A stretch of DNA of 64,000 nt. Origin: Voacanga thouarsii. Its lineage: Eukaryota > Streptophyta > Magnoliopsida > Gentianales > Apocynaceae. Positions 47,227 to 58,250 of this stretch are shown piece after piece. The stretch spans positions 992,001 through 1,056,000 of the forward strand of contig JANUWF010001625.1 in NCBI GenBank assembly GCA_026120185.1, read 5' to 3'. Position 1 is the first letter of the stretch, and each line of letters starts with the position of its first letter. The notes beneath the pieces are model-generated. The model was not told the origin of the DNA and searched no databases. It worked only from the letters and a program-made list of their open reading frames with translations. Made by a program: the position numbers and the translations under genes.

Positions 47227-48918
47227 TGTAGGATTTCTATCATGCATAATCAGATTAAGCGCAGCGGAAAACAACAAGAAATCCAAGCCATGGATCACGG
47301 GTTTGCAATAGAAACGGGAAAAAGGAGAAGATTGCGTCTATTACCTCGTGAAGCCAGAATTCAAAAATTTCAGAAACAAGAACGCAGGCGCGATCCAGAT
47401 TATCCAAAACCGTTCACTGCAGCTCAACTGAAGTCCAAGAAAGAACTCCCTCTAAAGATAATCCACACAAGGTTGAATGCTCATAATCTCACAATTCTAT
47501 GCTAGTAGAATTCGGGAGGCTAGGGTTTTGATTAAGAAGAAAGACGACTAGGGTTTGATCAAGAGAGACGCAGAGAAACGGTTCTCTCTGTTATTGCGTG
47601 AATAGTCTGTCTCAAATCCTAAGGAAATCGTTTCCTTATATTTATAGATTTATAATTACCATAAATTGTAACTTAGTCCTTCAACGTCCAATGGTCAACA
47701 AATTGGTCCTTGAAGTTTACTTAATTACAATTAGGTCCCATGAATTATAACAAACTTATAATTCACCTATAAATATATTCCCTTCTCTTAATTAACCCCA
47801 CAATATTATCAAATAATATATTTGAGCATTCAAACCTTTATTGTTTGTGACCCATTAGGTTTCCTGGTCTTATTGGTAGCATAATATGAATTAATTCTAA
47901 CAATATTAGAATTAATAATCCTTAATAAAATAAAGGATTAAATTTATTAATTCTCTAATTAATAAATTCATATTTAGCATATCAAGAGCGACATCTAGCA
48001 ATGACTCTTGACCACCCAAAAGTCCAGAAAGTCAAGTGGCTTGACATGAACCTTTCAATAGCAAATTATCAGTGAAATAAACTCCTTTCAACATACAATA
48101 TCTCATTCGGTCTAGAGCATGGAATTAGTGCAACTCCCTCAAGAATATTATTAATTCTGGCCCGAATATTTTAGTACTTGTTCAAGAAATCCATTACTCG
48201 ATATGTGTATCAATTGGAACCATTTCCATCACATAGTCGCCTTGGCCAAGGACTTCATGAGCAATGATTTCTACAAGTGGCCTTGAGATATACTCTCCTA
48301 TTATTAGGAGTGGTGAATCCTTTATTGACCTTCTCAACTACTTTCGTTTACTTTACGTTGTACCCAATATCCATCCCATAGGCGGTCCTAGATAAGACTC
48401 CAAAGATTAGAATCAAAATACAATGCTCGATAAACAAAGTACATTGGAAATCTCAAGTCTAAGGATACTTGCACACTTGCTATAATGAGATTCTATCACT
48501 GACACTAAATAGTTATCCAAGTGATTATCTCGTAGCTAGGTCATCCAATGAACTTGTTTCAAAACAAGCATCCACACGTTAATCCTGAGTATCCCAATAC
48601 CCACGGATATGAGAACCACCGCTTGATCCAATCAAGAGATATAATATGTACTAGTCTTGGCGTATTAATAATGTCCGATCTTATTAATACTATGACTGGG
48701 GATTATTTAAGCACAAACACTGCATAGTGTAGTAGGAATCTCACATCATGATCTCTATCATGATTTCCTTAACACTGTGTTGTACTAGAGACTTTATATA
48801 ATGGTTTGTACACATATTTAGATATAACAATCAGACTGAAAGATAAAGAATGCCTCTTATTAATTTAATATGTAACATACATGGTACAAGTGATTGCCTC
48901 TAGGGCACAACACTAACA
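47227..48918 (-). mobile_element. Solo LTR of a copia element (B/A family)
   Basis: Begins TGTAGGATTTC and ends CTAGGGCACAACACTAACA, with a perfect 5-bp TSD GGTTG at 47222-47226 and 48919-48923. The right two thirds match the copia B LTR (for example AATTAACCCCACAATaTTATCAAATAA), but the left 400 bases differ, so it is a sister family. No internal genes. It splits E gag after FLKFQ. Confidence 0.9.
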
Positions 48919-49202
48919 GGTTGGAACTTCAGGAAATGCTCCAGGGCCTCATCCTTTCCCCGCGGTGGTTTTCTGGCCACCTTATCCACTTTCTCTATTA
49001 GGTTCTGTAGAATCGAGGCCATCTTATCGAAAGCCTGACCCATAGTCACATCTCGTGATCTCTCCGAAGCTAACTCCTATTCTCGTGGCAAGTGCTCTTC
49101 CACGTCGGGTATGGAACGATGCATCTGGTCAAATTCCGGAGTGGATGATGCACTTTCCTGCACAGTTCTGCTATGTATGACTATTCTGCGTCTTGGCACC
49201 AT
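48919..49202 (-). pseudogene. Element E gag, N-terminal part
   Basis: From the ATG at 49202: MVPRRRIVIHSRTVQES, then a TPEFDQMHRSIPDVEEHLPRE stretch, a stop, and MGQAFDKMASILQNLIEK, KDEALEHFLKFQ to the TSD. The MVPRRR start parallels MAPRRR in D. The 380 bases between this start and the extra ORF (49203-49584) hold no gene. Confidence 0.85.
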
Positions 49203-49584
49203 CTTTGATCACATTCACTCAAAGTTAGATAGTTACCAAGGGGAAAAGAGTATGCTCATGTGCATGATCAGTTAATAGCTATGCTATCCACTCATTTCAA
49301 AAGAGAACGTGATGATATTATGCAGGGTAAAATCAAGTAATAAATAAAACTCATGCTTTTCATATAAATCATTCTTTCGTAGAAAAGAAGGGGTTATCAC
49401 ATGCGTTACCCTTTTATTCAATAAAATAATAAAGCCCTATAAGCTACATACTTCTTTAAAAGGAATAAACAAACGAAGGAATGCAAATCCCAAAGGAAGA
49501 AAAGTAAATGCTACAGGTCTTCTATACTCGACTCTATATAGTTTCAACAGAGGCATCAGATTCGTCAGAGGCTGGTTCCACAAG

Positions 49585-50355
49585 CTACCCCATGGAGCTA
49601 TCGGGTCTCCCTATGTAGTCCCTCGTAAAACCAACACTGTCACTTGACTGCCCTGACGCAGCCTCATAGCCCCTCTCGGCCCTCATGGCCGTCTCATAAA
49701 GCTCATCCAACACTAATCGAAGCGCACCCTTAGGCACAGGCCCCTCATTCCCCGAGTCGGATGGATCAAGCAACCTCTCTCTCCTCAACTTGGCATCTAT
49801 TCCCAGTCCATATCGAAGTCCGCACCCCTTAGGACCCTCTTTTATCTTCCTCTTTCCCTTATCTACCACTCCTACAGCTAACCGCCTAAGTTCCCCCTCT
49901 CTCAGGGCATCTCCATCCCTCGGCCTATGTCCCTCACCACTAGGCTCCCTAGGGTCATAGCAAGTAGGAGTCCTATCAACTTCTCCTATCTGCGGGGTCC
50001 GGGGAACCTCCATTACCCCCTCATCCTCTTCCTCAATCCCAACCATCTCCCCTTCACTCTCATCGTCTCCCTCGTTCCCAAGCTCATCTACCTCCTCCTC
50101 ACACAACTTAGCCATCTCCTTATCTTCCTCACCCTCACTAACAAGCTCGACTACCTCCCTATCATCATCCCCCTCGTACTCTCCTAGGCTCCTTTCAACC
50201 TCTATCTCTGCCTCATCCACCGGGTCGTCTAGCACAGGCGGCTCATGTTCCCTCTCTGAATCAGATGAGCGTGGATCAGCTACGGGTAGTGGGGCGGGTG
50301 GATTCCTACAGCCGGCGGGCCAGTCTCTGACAGCCGATACAACTATTTTGACCAT
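49585..50355 (-). CDS. Extra acidic ORF upstream of gag (element E copy, intact, long)
   Basis: Open for 256 residues from the ATG at 50355. The frame stays open farther back into the LTR, but the MVKIVVSAVRDW start aligns with MVRMIRTARKGQ of D. A strongly acidic middle (about residues 50-150; EVVELVSEGEEDKEMAKLCE is typical) is followed by a basic region (VVDKGKRKIKEGPKG) and a C terminus SVGFTRDYIGRPDSS that recalls GIDFTRNSRGWLYD of D. No transmembrane helix within this start, no known domain. Same place between primer-binding site and gag as in C and D. Confidence 0.7.
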   Translation of the reverse strand: MVKIVVSAVRDWPAGCRNPPAPLPVADPRSSDSEREHEPPVLDDPVDEAEIEVERSLGEYEGDDDREVVELVSEGEEDKEMAKLCEEEVDELGNEGDDESEGEMVGIEEEDEGVMEVPRTPQIGEVDRTPTCYDPREPSGEGHRPRDGDALREGELRRLAVGVVDKGKRKIKEGPKGCGLRYGLGIDAKLRRERLLDPSDSGNEGPVPKGALRLVLDELYETAMRAERGYEAASGQSSDSVGFTRDYIGRPDSSMG

Positions 50356-50441
50356 CCTATAAACAAAAGACAAAAAATAGCACCAGATCAAAATACTTAA
50401 GAAAATAAAACCCAGTAAGTTAAATAATTGCCTAAACCTAG

Positions 50442-50453
50442 GCTCTGATACCA
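50442..50453 (-). other. Primer-binding site of element E
   Basis: Minus strand TGGTATCAGAGC, two bases from the LTR end; initiator tRNA-Met type. Confidence 0.95.
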
Positions 50454-50455
50454 CT

Positions 50456-53400
50456 TGTAACAGCCCACTACTACGTTCCCTAAAAGGGCGGGGATGTTGC
50501 CCTGTCCTGGAGGACAAGGGGTTTTTAAAACGAGGTATAAAATATAAAGGCAAACCCCAAAAGAATCAAACTTAGATAAATAGAGAAAACTCTTATTACA
50601 TCAGGCTCAAAATGGAGCAATATGAAATAAAACAAATATCGTTCAGAAGCTTAAACAACAATTATCTCCTAGCTTCAACTATCCAATGCCTCGCTTGCTC
50701 AGCATAGTCTATCTCCTGAAAACATGATATAAAACAGTGTGAGATTAAATCTCAGTAAGTCCTATGTATGCACATGGTATTTTAAATAATTCGTGTATGC
50801 ATAGAGAAAAATATTTGCAGAAATATTTGGCAAGTCATAAATAATTTCCCTTTTGCAAGGAGTGGGTTTTTCACACAATCGCACTTTATACAAAACAAAT
50901 CATCCACTCGAATCAAGGTCATGTCACTACACGTTGGGCATTATAAGGACAAGGCACCACACTTTGTGCACCTTCTCGGGACTAGATTGCCATACGTTGG
51001 GCGTTCTGATCAAGGTTAGTGTACAGCTCACCGGGTGAGATACTCCTCCTTCTCTACACCTAGCAAAACTATCCGGATGTCCATGCCGGGAAAATAAATA
51101 ATACCTTACTAGGTACAAATGCTAGCTCGGACCGGTCTGACCAACTAATATTGTCGCCTTTTCAAGCAGAGCTCATCTTCTAGAGGTGGCCTCCTGCCAG
51201 AAGACTTACTCTAGCCCTCCATGACTAGTATTGTTAGCCTACCCCTATTGAGAACTCAAGAACAAATCCATCAATTCCTGATTCAAAATTTCCATACCTC
51301 GGCTTTATACAACGTGGTTTTCTTTAAAAGAGTTTTCTAAAAATTTAGGAGAAAGAATAGTTTCCTTGATAAAATCGTTAGTTTGACAAAACTATTTAAA
51401 GAATAAATATTCACATTTACAACCCAAGTAAACATAGTTTAACAATAGCTTCATAAAGCTTTACAACATAGACTTGCCATCACAACATTTAACAAAAGAG
51501 TTTATGTAAGGACATACTTGATATGCCTCAGACAAACAAGATAAAATCACAGCTTGCTTCATTCAAATATCCTCCTGATCTAGAACCACATATTATCATG
51601 ATCAGGGTCTCAATCGATTCAAACATGCTCTAAACTCATTTATTCCCATAACAATTCACAATCCACTATCTAATTCCAAATAAATTATCCAATCCCCAAA
51701 GTTCATATACAACACCATATATTCATCAAAGATATGAATATTATAACAAAAAAGGTCTCGACTTGACCACCACAACTCATATCTAATATTACCACAGTAA
51801 GATATAGTATTGCTATCCATCAAATATGCCTAATTAATTACTTGCCTCAAAATACCCATTCATCATGCTAATAGACATCATCAATCATATTAAACCTTTG
51901 TTCTGACATCAAGGGTAGGATTCTCTTACCTTGCAACAACCGAGTTAACAAGATCTCGATGCTCCTAAGGTGATCATCCCAAGTTCATTTGAGAAGAAGA
52001 GAAAAGCTGCCTTCTTTCCTTCCTTTTGGCTGAGAGTTTCTAAAGAGGATGAAATCAGCCTTTAGGTGGCATGATTCAAGGGAAGGAAAAGAGAATAATT
52101 GATGGAAGGAAGGAATCTAGAGGTTAGGATGGTTTTTGCTTACCTTGGACCGTGATCGGTTTCTTGCTAGGAATTATTCTTGTGATTTTCAAAAATTGCA
52201 GAGAGATTCTTGCTGGAATTTTCATGTAGAATGGAGAAAGTAGTCGGCTACTATGATTTAGGGTCAGAGAAGATTGGTTTAGGGTTAGATGGTGGTGCTA
52301 AGAAGGACTCCTAATGGCTTTGGATCTCTTGGACAGCAAGCGCGAGAAGCGCAGCTTGCTGTGCACCTTGTTGCTGCCGAATTTAGAAGAGTTTATGAGG
52401 GGGAAATATTCTGGACTTGTTCTCCTATGCTAGTCGAAATATTGCTCAGGAGAAGGGTTGTGTGTGTTCTGATTTTTTGGCCAAAACAACGAAGAGTTTG
52501 AGTAGGTTTTGACAACTTAAATTCTGTGTAGGAATGGCGTAAGTGATGTGCGAAAATCACTGAACCAAAGGGGAGAAATTTTGGACTATTTTAGTTGTTG
52601 TTCTGCCGCAATTCACAGAGAAAAGGTGAGGGTTTTACGTGCTGAAAATTGGCTTAATCAGCTGAGGGTTTTTGGTATGTTTTTGTGTGCAGAATTTTCA
52701 TTTGATTTGGAGTGCAAAGCTAGCCAAATTTCTGGTTCATAAGCTGGCCAAAATTCTGGAATTTTAGTGAGTAAAATCTGGTTTTTGTATGGCTAAGGTA
52801 ATTTGAATTGATGATGAGTGTTCTAGGTGTTTTGAGCTAGGGTTTGAAGTGTAGGACTGCACCTAGGAGTGCAGGAATTTCGGATAGATTGTGCTTGTAC
52901 AAAGCTGCCGAAATTCTGCTGGAGAAGGGAGTAAAAACCTCGTTGAAGTAGGATTGAAATAAAATCTGATTTGCTAAAGGATTTAAGATAAGATTTCCTA
53001 GTATTGCAAGAGTTTGAGTTGAGGTAAAACTCCTTCAAAAGTGGCGGCACCTAGCTGGAAAATTCTTCCAGATCTTTAGCTATGGTTCTAGGTTCAAAAT
53101 CAACAAGGTATCTAACTAGAAAAATAACACTTTAATTCCAACTATCCATTACAAAATCTAGTAAGTTAAAATCAAGCTGGAATTTAATTATTCAGCTAGG
53201 GTTTTTTGAAAATCAAAGAGAACAAAAGCTGAAAATAAAAGTAAACATTATTCACATAAAAAATCCTTGAATTTAGGAGATAAATATATAGACTTATTTC
53301 CTTAGAAAAATGGCGCTGAAAATTCACTAGGATGGCTAGGGTCTTTTCGGCCAAAACATGGAGGAGTCTAGGAAAAGAATTTTCAAAAAGAAAAACTAAG

Positions 53401-53723
53401 ATTCGCAAGAGATAAGATTCGAACTCGGGTCACCAAAGGATAATCCCCAACCTAACCGCTATTCCAAATCAACTCCAATGTTAATATTTCTCTAAGAAAT
53501 TCTTTCCACCCTAATTCTCCTCTACTAAACTTCACTTAAACAACTCTCAAATAATGCAACAACACAATCATTTCTCTCCAAATAAATCAAATGCAAGAGC
53601 AACTTTGAAAATCACATGCACACATGCAAGAACAAATTTAAAATAGCACATGAAATGTGAAATGCTATGCAATGCATGACCTTTTTCCCTATAGTCAAAG
53701 GTGGTTTTGGGCGGGGTATTACA
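50456..53723 (-). mobile_element. 5' LTR of Gypsy element E
   Basis: On the plus strand TGTAACAGCCCACTAC to GGGCGGGGTATTACA, 3,268 bases. It shares with the C/D LTRs the order palindrome (here TTGAGAACTCAA at 51248-51259, one mismatch), CACGTTGGGC and ACTTTGTGC phrases, and a tRNA-like segment near the far end (53404-53473). No partner LTR remains. Confidence 0.85.
53404..53473 (-). other. tRNA-like segment in LTR E
   Basis: Minus strand B-box GTTCGAATC (53416-53424) is perfect and the A-box reads TGGAATAGCGG (53456-53466, one mismatch). It lies 250-320 bases from the LTR start, the same distance as in C and D, though the surrounding LTR sequence is divergent. Confidence 0.6.
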
Positions 53724-53840
53724 ATCATAGCACGCGACATGCCACATGGGAAACAGAAAAGTGGGTAAAACGGAAGTATCCTGATTTGAGATAGAGGGAT
53801 ACCTGAATTTTGGGACGAAATTCTCCTAAGGAAGGTAGGA
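53724..53840 (+). pseudogene. Element C pol terminus and polypurine tract
   Basis: Resumes after the E LTR with a reading close to the D chromodomain end: RHATWETEKWVKRKYPDLR then a stop, a GRNSPKE-like untranslated tail, and the polypurine tract AAGGAAGGTAGGA (53828-53840) before the 3' LTR. The stretch between KLNPRYF (44692) and this point is lost. Confidence 0.85.
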
Positions 53841-54085
53841 TGTGAAACCCCACCTAAAGGAAACCCTAGAGTAAGAGGGTCGACATGCATGTCATATCAT
53901 TTTGTATGAATATATATGTTTTTGAATGATTTTATGTGCTTTAGAATTATGATTTATAAGTTAAAAGACTTAGTTATGCTTATTGAGTAGGAAGGGTAAA
54001 ATGGTAATTTTGCTTAAGGTCGAAATAGGAAGATAGCTTGAGGATTAAATAAGAAGAATATTTGGGTGAGGAAATAAGAACAAGA

Positions 54086-54157
54086 GTTGTTGTGGTTTAG
54101 TGGTTAGAGCTTTGGAATTAATCTCTAAGGTCATGAGTTCAAACCCCATCAATTAAG
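54086..54157 (+). other. tRNA-like segment in LTR C (3')
   Basis: A-box TGGTTTAGTGG (54093-54103) and B-box GTTCAAACC (54137-54145) match both consensuses. In this copy an anticodon-like arm also pairs (TTGGA with TCTAA around ATTAATC). Confidence 0.6.
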
Positions 54158-54676
54158 TATTATTCATGATTATCTTAGTTAAGTTTGAAAATTTTGTTTT
54201 CTTACATTCCATAAAGACAGGAGTGTTGTCCTAGGGGAAATATGAAGGGAATGTCTTAATCCTATCATCATGTCCTAAAGAGAATTCTAGAGGAATTATT
54301 GTCCTTTTATTACCTCTAGCTTGTCCTAACATCTTCACAAATTAAATTTGTTCAAAATTTATCAAAATTAACTTTTTAATTCTAGAAAATTCAGTAAGGA
54401 TATCTTGGCATTGAATTTCGAAAAATGATCTTCGAGGGTGGAGGATTGACTGAAAATAGAAGAGGAGTAAGGAAGGGTTCCCAAGGAAAATTAATCACCA
54501 TTGTTGAACCTTCAAACTCTTCTTCATAATGTTCATGATCTTGATGACGGAATCCTGGAAATTTTCCAGATTTTTGGGCAGCCTATGTTCCGGAAAACTT
54601 AGCCAAGTTTCTTGCTCATTTACTGCCAAAAAAATGACCAATTCATTCAGCTAGAAAACAGGAATTTCTGTGCAAA

Positions 54677-54840
54677 TTTGGACTGCACAAAAACTGCACA
54701 ATCCAGCAAAATTTTTGGGTAGTTTTGCTACATTCAACTAGGAAATGAAGCTGTTTTCATTTGGGCTGCACAAAAATGCATAAACCAGAAAAAATTTTGG
54801 GTAGTTTCGCTACATTCAACTAGGAAATGAAGCTGTTTTC
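54677..54840 (+). repeat. 82-bp tandem duplication in the 3' LTR of C
   Basis: Two units ending in CTAGGAAATGAAGCTGTTTTC at 54758 and 54840. The 5' LTR has one unit (about 24175-24255). The units already differ at several positions. Confidence 0.85.
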
Positions 54841-55834
54841 TTCTGCCTTCAATCCAAAAAAAAATCCTCTGCTTTTCCACCATAGAGAAGGCTGGAAACC
54901 AGCCTTTAAGGACCCTCAAACACCTCTCAAAAACCTCTACAAATTGGGCTGAAGAAGTGCAGAAATTCTACACAGAAAAATGTAACAAACATTCGAACCT
55001 TGAACACCATGAAACCAGAAAATTTCCAGCTTTGTTCCCTTAAGCCTTGGCCGAAAAACCACCCTCAAACTACTGTAAAATGAACCTTGTTCAGCCATGA
55101 ATAGAACACCATTAACCTCTCCACTTACCTTGAACACTTGGACTCCATAACCACGCCTCAAATATCTCCTCATATCACTCCATTCAAACTACATTTGAAC
55201 TTAAAAAAATTTCAGCATTTTGCTCCATGAAAACACTCTGGTACTAAGCCTCACAACCAGAAAATCCTCTGCCATTAAGCTCTGAATTTTGGCCAGCCTT
55301 AAAGCTCCATAAATCTTCATTCATTTTAGCAAAGCAAACCAGTCCAGCCGGCTCCGTTGTAGCTCAAAGAAACCTCTATCCATCAAACACCATTAACATA
55401 TCCTATACCTCAAACCACTCCTCAAATCTCTCCATTTGAATTTCAAACAATCAGATTATTCTCTTCCTCTCTAAGCTGAAAACTGAAACTCCTACACTCC
55501 CTAAACCATTCGGCCAACATTCTCTAGAATTAGTGCGCACCTTCCTCAAACTCTCTTAATTTTCACCAAGAACACCAAAAACACACACTACATCTCTTCA
55601 AGCCAAAACCCACTCTAAACACCTCCAATCCCTCCCAAATACTCCAGATTACTCCTACATACTCCTTAGCATTCATTTCTAGTTTTTATAACACAAAATC
55701 TTGCAAACAAGAACTTGCATTCGGATAAAAATACCATTTTTTCTTGAAGGTCTCAAGAACATCTTCAAGGTAACCAAGAACAACTCCTTTGTTCTTCTTC
55801 TTCCATTCAACCTGCAATGTATCATGCTAATGCG

Positions 55835-55853
55835 CTCTCTCTCTCTCTCTCTC
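55835..55853. repeat. (CT)n microsatellite in LTR C (3')
   Basis: A CT run of about 19 bases, against 35 at the matching place in the 5' LTR. Confidence 0.9.
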
Positions 55854-56558
55854 AGCCAAAATGGTTGATCAACAACCGTGGCTGTTTTTCTTCCTCTTGG
55901 ACAATTCAGGACTCAGAATCACATGAACCTTCTTAAATCTTCATCGAAGTAATCATCAATCAAGTATTTCTCCTTAATCATTCTTTTTAATTACACATTC
56001 GTGTCTCTTACATGTTGATAGGAAAAATAGAATATGAATGGGGGATTGAATATATGCATGTAGATGAAGGGGTTGGGATTAGGACATGAGAATGGTTGTG
56101 TATGTTTAAGTTACATGGATTCTCTTGAAAATCAATGCATGCTCATCGTGTCTTAAGAAAATTATGGATGTTCAAAGCATGTTCGATGTTATGACACCTT
56201 TGGTGAATATGATTTTTATGTTCTTATCTCCACTGAAGCTATGATTATGATTATGTCTAGTAAGGATTTGGCCATGTGATAACATTTGTTTATTTAAGCC
56301 TATGTTCATGAATGGATTAGTTATTGTTTCATGTTGGAGAATGCGTTCATGATTCTTGTTTTGCAATAGGAAAACCATGATTACTTTCTTGTTAATCCTA
56401 GGTTATTTTTAGTACCAAATTTTATTACCTTAATTAAAATTATTACTATATTTTTTCTCTAAAGATTTTGAAATTCCTAGGAAGTTTTGGAATTAGAATA
56501 TTAAATAAATATATTGATATTTTACTAGTCAAATAAATAACATCTTTTATTTAAATAA

Positions 56559-56614
56559 TGTGTGTGTGTGTGTGAGAGAGAGAGTGTGTGTGTGTGTGTC
56601 GTGTGTGTGTGTGT
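56559..56614. repeat. Compound TG-AG-TG microsatellite in LTR C (3')
   Basis: About 56 bases: a TG run, GAGAGAGAG, then TG again with one interruption (TCGTG). The homologous site in the 5' LTR is a simple 20-base TG run. Confidence 0.9.
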
Positions 56615-58250
56615 ATAGTAATAAGTAAGGTCTTTTATATATTCATTAATAAAAAAATAAAATATTAATGACCTTGTAGACTATAGTTAAAACTGTTACC
56701 TATAATAATATATATTATTTATATTAAAATTTATTTGTTATCTATTAATAAAAAATTTAATATAATTCATTTATTATTAATTTTATTTATTATCTATTAA
56801 ATATTTATTTATTTATAATAATACTATTTAAAAATTACAATTTATTAGTATTTTTTAGGACTTAGTGTTATTCAATATTCAAACGCTAGTTTATTTATTA
56901 GTAACAATGCTCAAGATTTATTATTTGAACCTATAGCTTTTTAGTAATTATTTTACAACCCCTAGTTATTTTAACTTATCAAGCTAAATTTATTTTATAA
57001 AATTCTTTATCATCTAGCCTTAAATCTTAGGACATTAAGGTTATGATTATAACTAGTTGAACTAGGAATTATTTATGTAAGCAAGTATAGCTCGAGTATA
57101 ACCTTACGTCTTGTGTTTACCCCAGGTAGGGTTTGGTCAGCCTTGGAAGAGTTTTGAATTTGAGCAGGCAAAGGATCAGGTAAGCACCTGCATGGAATTA
57201 TTTGAAAACCAAAACTTATTGTGGCAAGCCAAATGCGATGTGTATGGACATGCATTTTGTAAAGGCAATTAAGGACAGTTTTTTTCCTTTTTATTTCAGT
57301 CAAGCAAGTCATTTGAAAGTTTTAAAAAAATGGTTTTACACAAAACGCTAAACTCTTTCTAAAACCCAACGTTGACAAGAATTTTAGAAACCTTTAATTG
57401 CTATTTCCAAGAAAATCAGTGTATGCTCAATTTTCTCACAAGTGGGACAATCAATGTTGAGTACTCAATAAGGGCAGACTACTGGGACTAGTCTTTAAAG
57501 GGTTAGGGTATGTCTCTTAGTAGGTGGCCACCTCTGAAGGGTGAATCCTTCCCGGATAGGATGCCAGCCCAGTAAGTCAAGCCGGTCCGAGCTAGCAAGT
57601 TTCCGTCATGTGGACTGTGTGTTTTCGAAGTGGACAATCAATAACTTTGGGTCTAGAGAAGGAGGAGTATCTCACACGGTAGGCTGTACACCAACCTTTT
57701 GTCAGCATGCTCAACGTGTGGCATTCTAACCATTATATAGTTATAGGGCCCAACGTGTGGTAACCCATGGCTGCCTCTTGGAGTGGTTGAATTTATTGCG
57801 CACATGTATGATTTGAAAAGTAATACACCACTCTTTATTTTTTGACATTTATTTAATGCTTGCCAGCACTTTCTCTTATGAAATTTTTACAACTTGCATA
57901 CATGAACTGTTTTCCTGAAATGCTCAAAGCACACACGGGATTACTGAGATTTTTATCTCATCACCAATTAAACTATGTTTTCAGGTTGATCCTACTGTGG
58001 AGGACAATAGCTAGATTTGTTGCCTATGCTTTGAAGACTTCATGTTAATTTCCTTATATGTTGTTTTAAGAGATTGTAGCAAACAATTTATTTTGGATTT
58101 GTTCATGTTTTTTTTTTTTTTTTTTGTAATAAGTTCAATTTTAAAGTATTGCTTTTATTTTCATTTATGTGACCTAGTTATAAAGACCCCTTGTCCTATG
58201 GATAGGGCAACGTCCCCGGCCCTGTTGGGCCTAAGTATTGGGGTGTTACA

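Larger units (their letters stand above)
44693..53723 (-). mobile_element. Gypsy element E, 3' half missing
   Basis: Minus-strand element with 5' LTR 50456-53723 (3.27 kb), primer-binding site, extra ORF 49585-50355, gag and pol up to RNase H. Its integrase, polypurine tract and 3' LTR are absent: RNase H is fused directly to the integrase of C at about 44693. Related to C and D (same domain order and the same leader ORF position) but with a shorter, divergent LTR, so a different subfamily. The right end adjoins the C tail at 53724 after GGTATTACA. Confidence 0.8.
23341..58250 (+). mobile_element. Gypsy/chromovirus element C, with nested insertions
   Basis: Flanked by a perfect 5-bp TSD TTGAG (23336-23340 and 58251-58255) inside copia B integrase. 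5' LTR 23341-27628, primer-binding site 27631-27642, extra ORF 27728-28195, gag from 28482, polypurine tract 53828-53840 and 3' LTR 53841-58250. Interrupted by D (28602-42580) and E (44693-53723). An internal deletion removed protease, RT and most of RNase H near 43440. The same family as D, whose pol ends in a chromodomain-like module, placing both among Tekay/Del-like chromoviruses. Confidence 0.85.
53841..58250 (+). mobile_element. 3' LTR of Gypsy element C
   Basis: TGTGAAACCCCACC to GGGGTGTTACA, 4,410 bases, followed by TSD TTGAG. It is longer than the 5' LTR mainly through an 82-bp tandem duplication (54677-54840) and an expanded TG array (56559-56614). Palindrome at 57457-57468, tRNA-like segment at 54086-54157. 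Confidence 0.9.

Noticed and set aside
46928..47505. Plus-strand ORFs of 120-127 residues
   Set aside because: They are antisense to element E gag and to the start of the solo copia LTR, with no motif of their own.
50356..50553. N-terminal extension of the E leader ORF with a hydrophobic, signal-like stretch
   Set aside because: It starts inside the LTR and runs through the primer-binding site; the homologous ORFs in C and D start at MV(R/T)M, so the extension is probably chance.
58100..58130. T-run near the end of LTR C as a transcription terminator
   Set aside because: It is a homopolymer stretch that also occurs, shorter, in the 5' LTR at 27490-27500; there is no evidence for termination.
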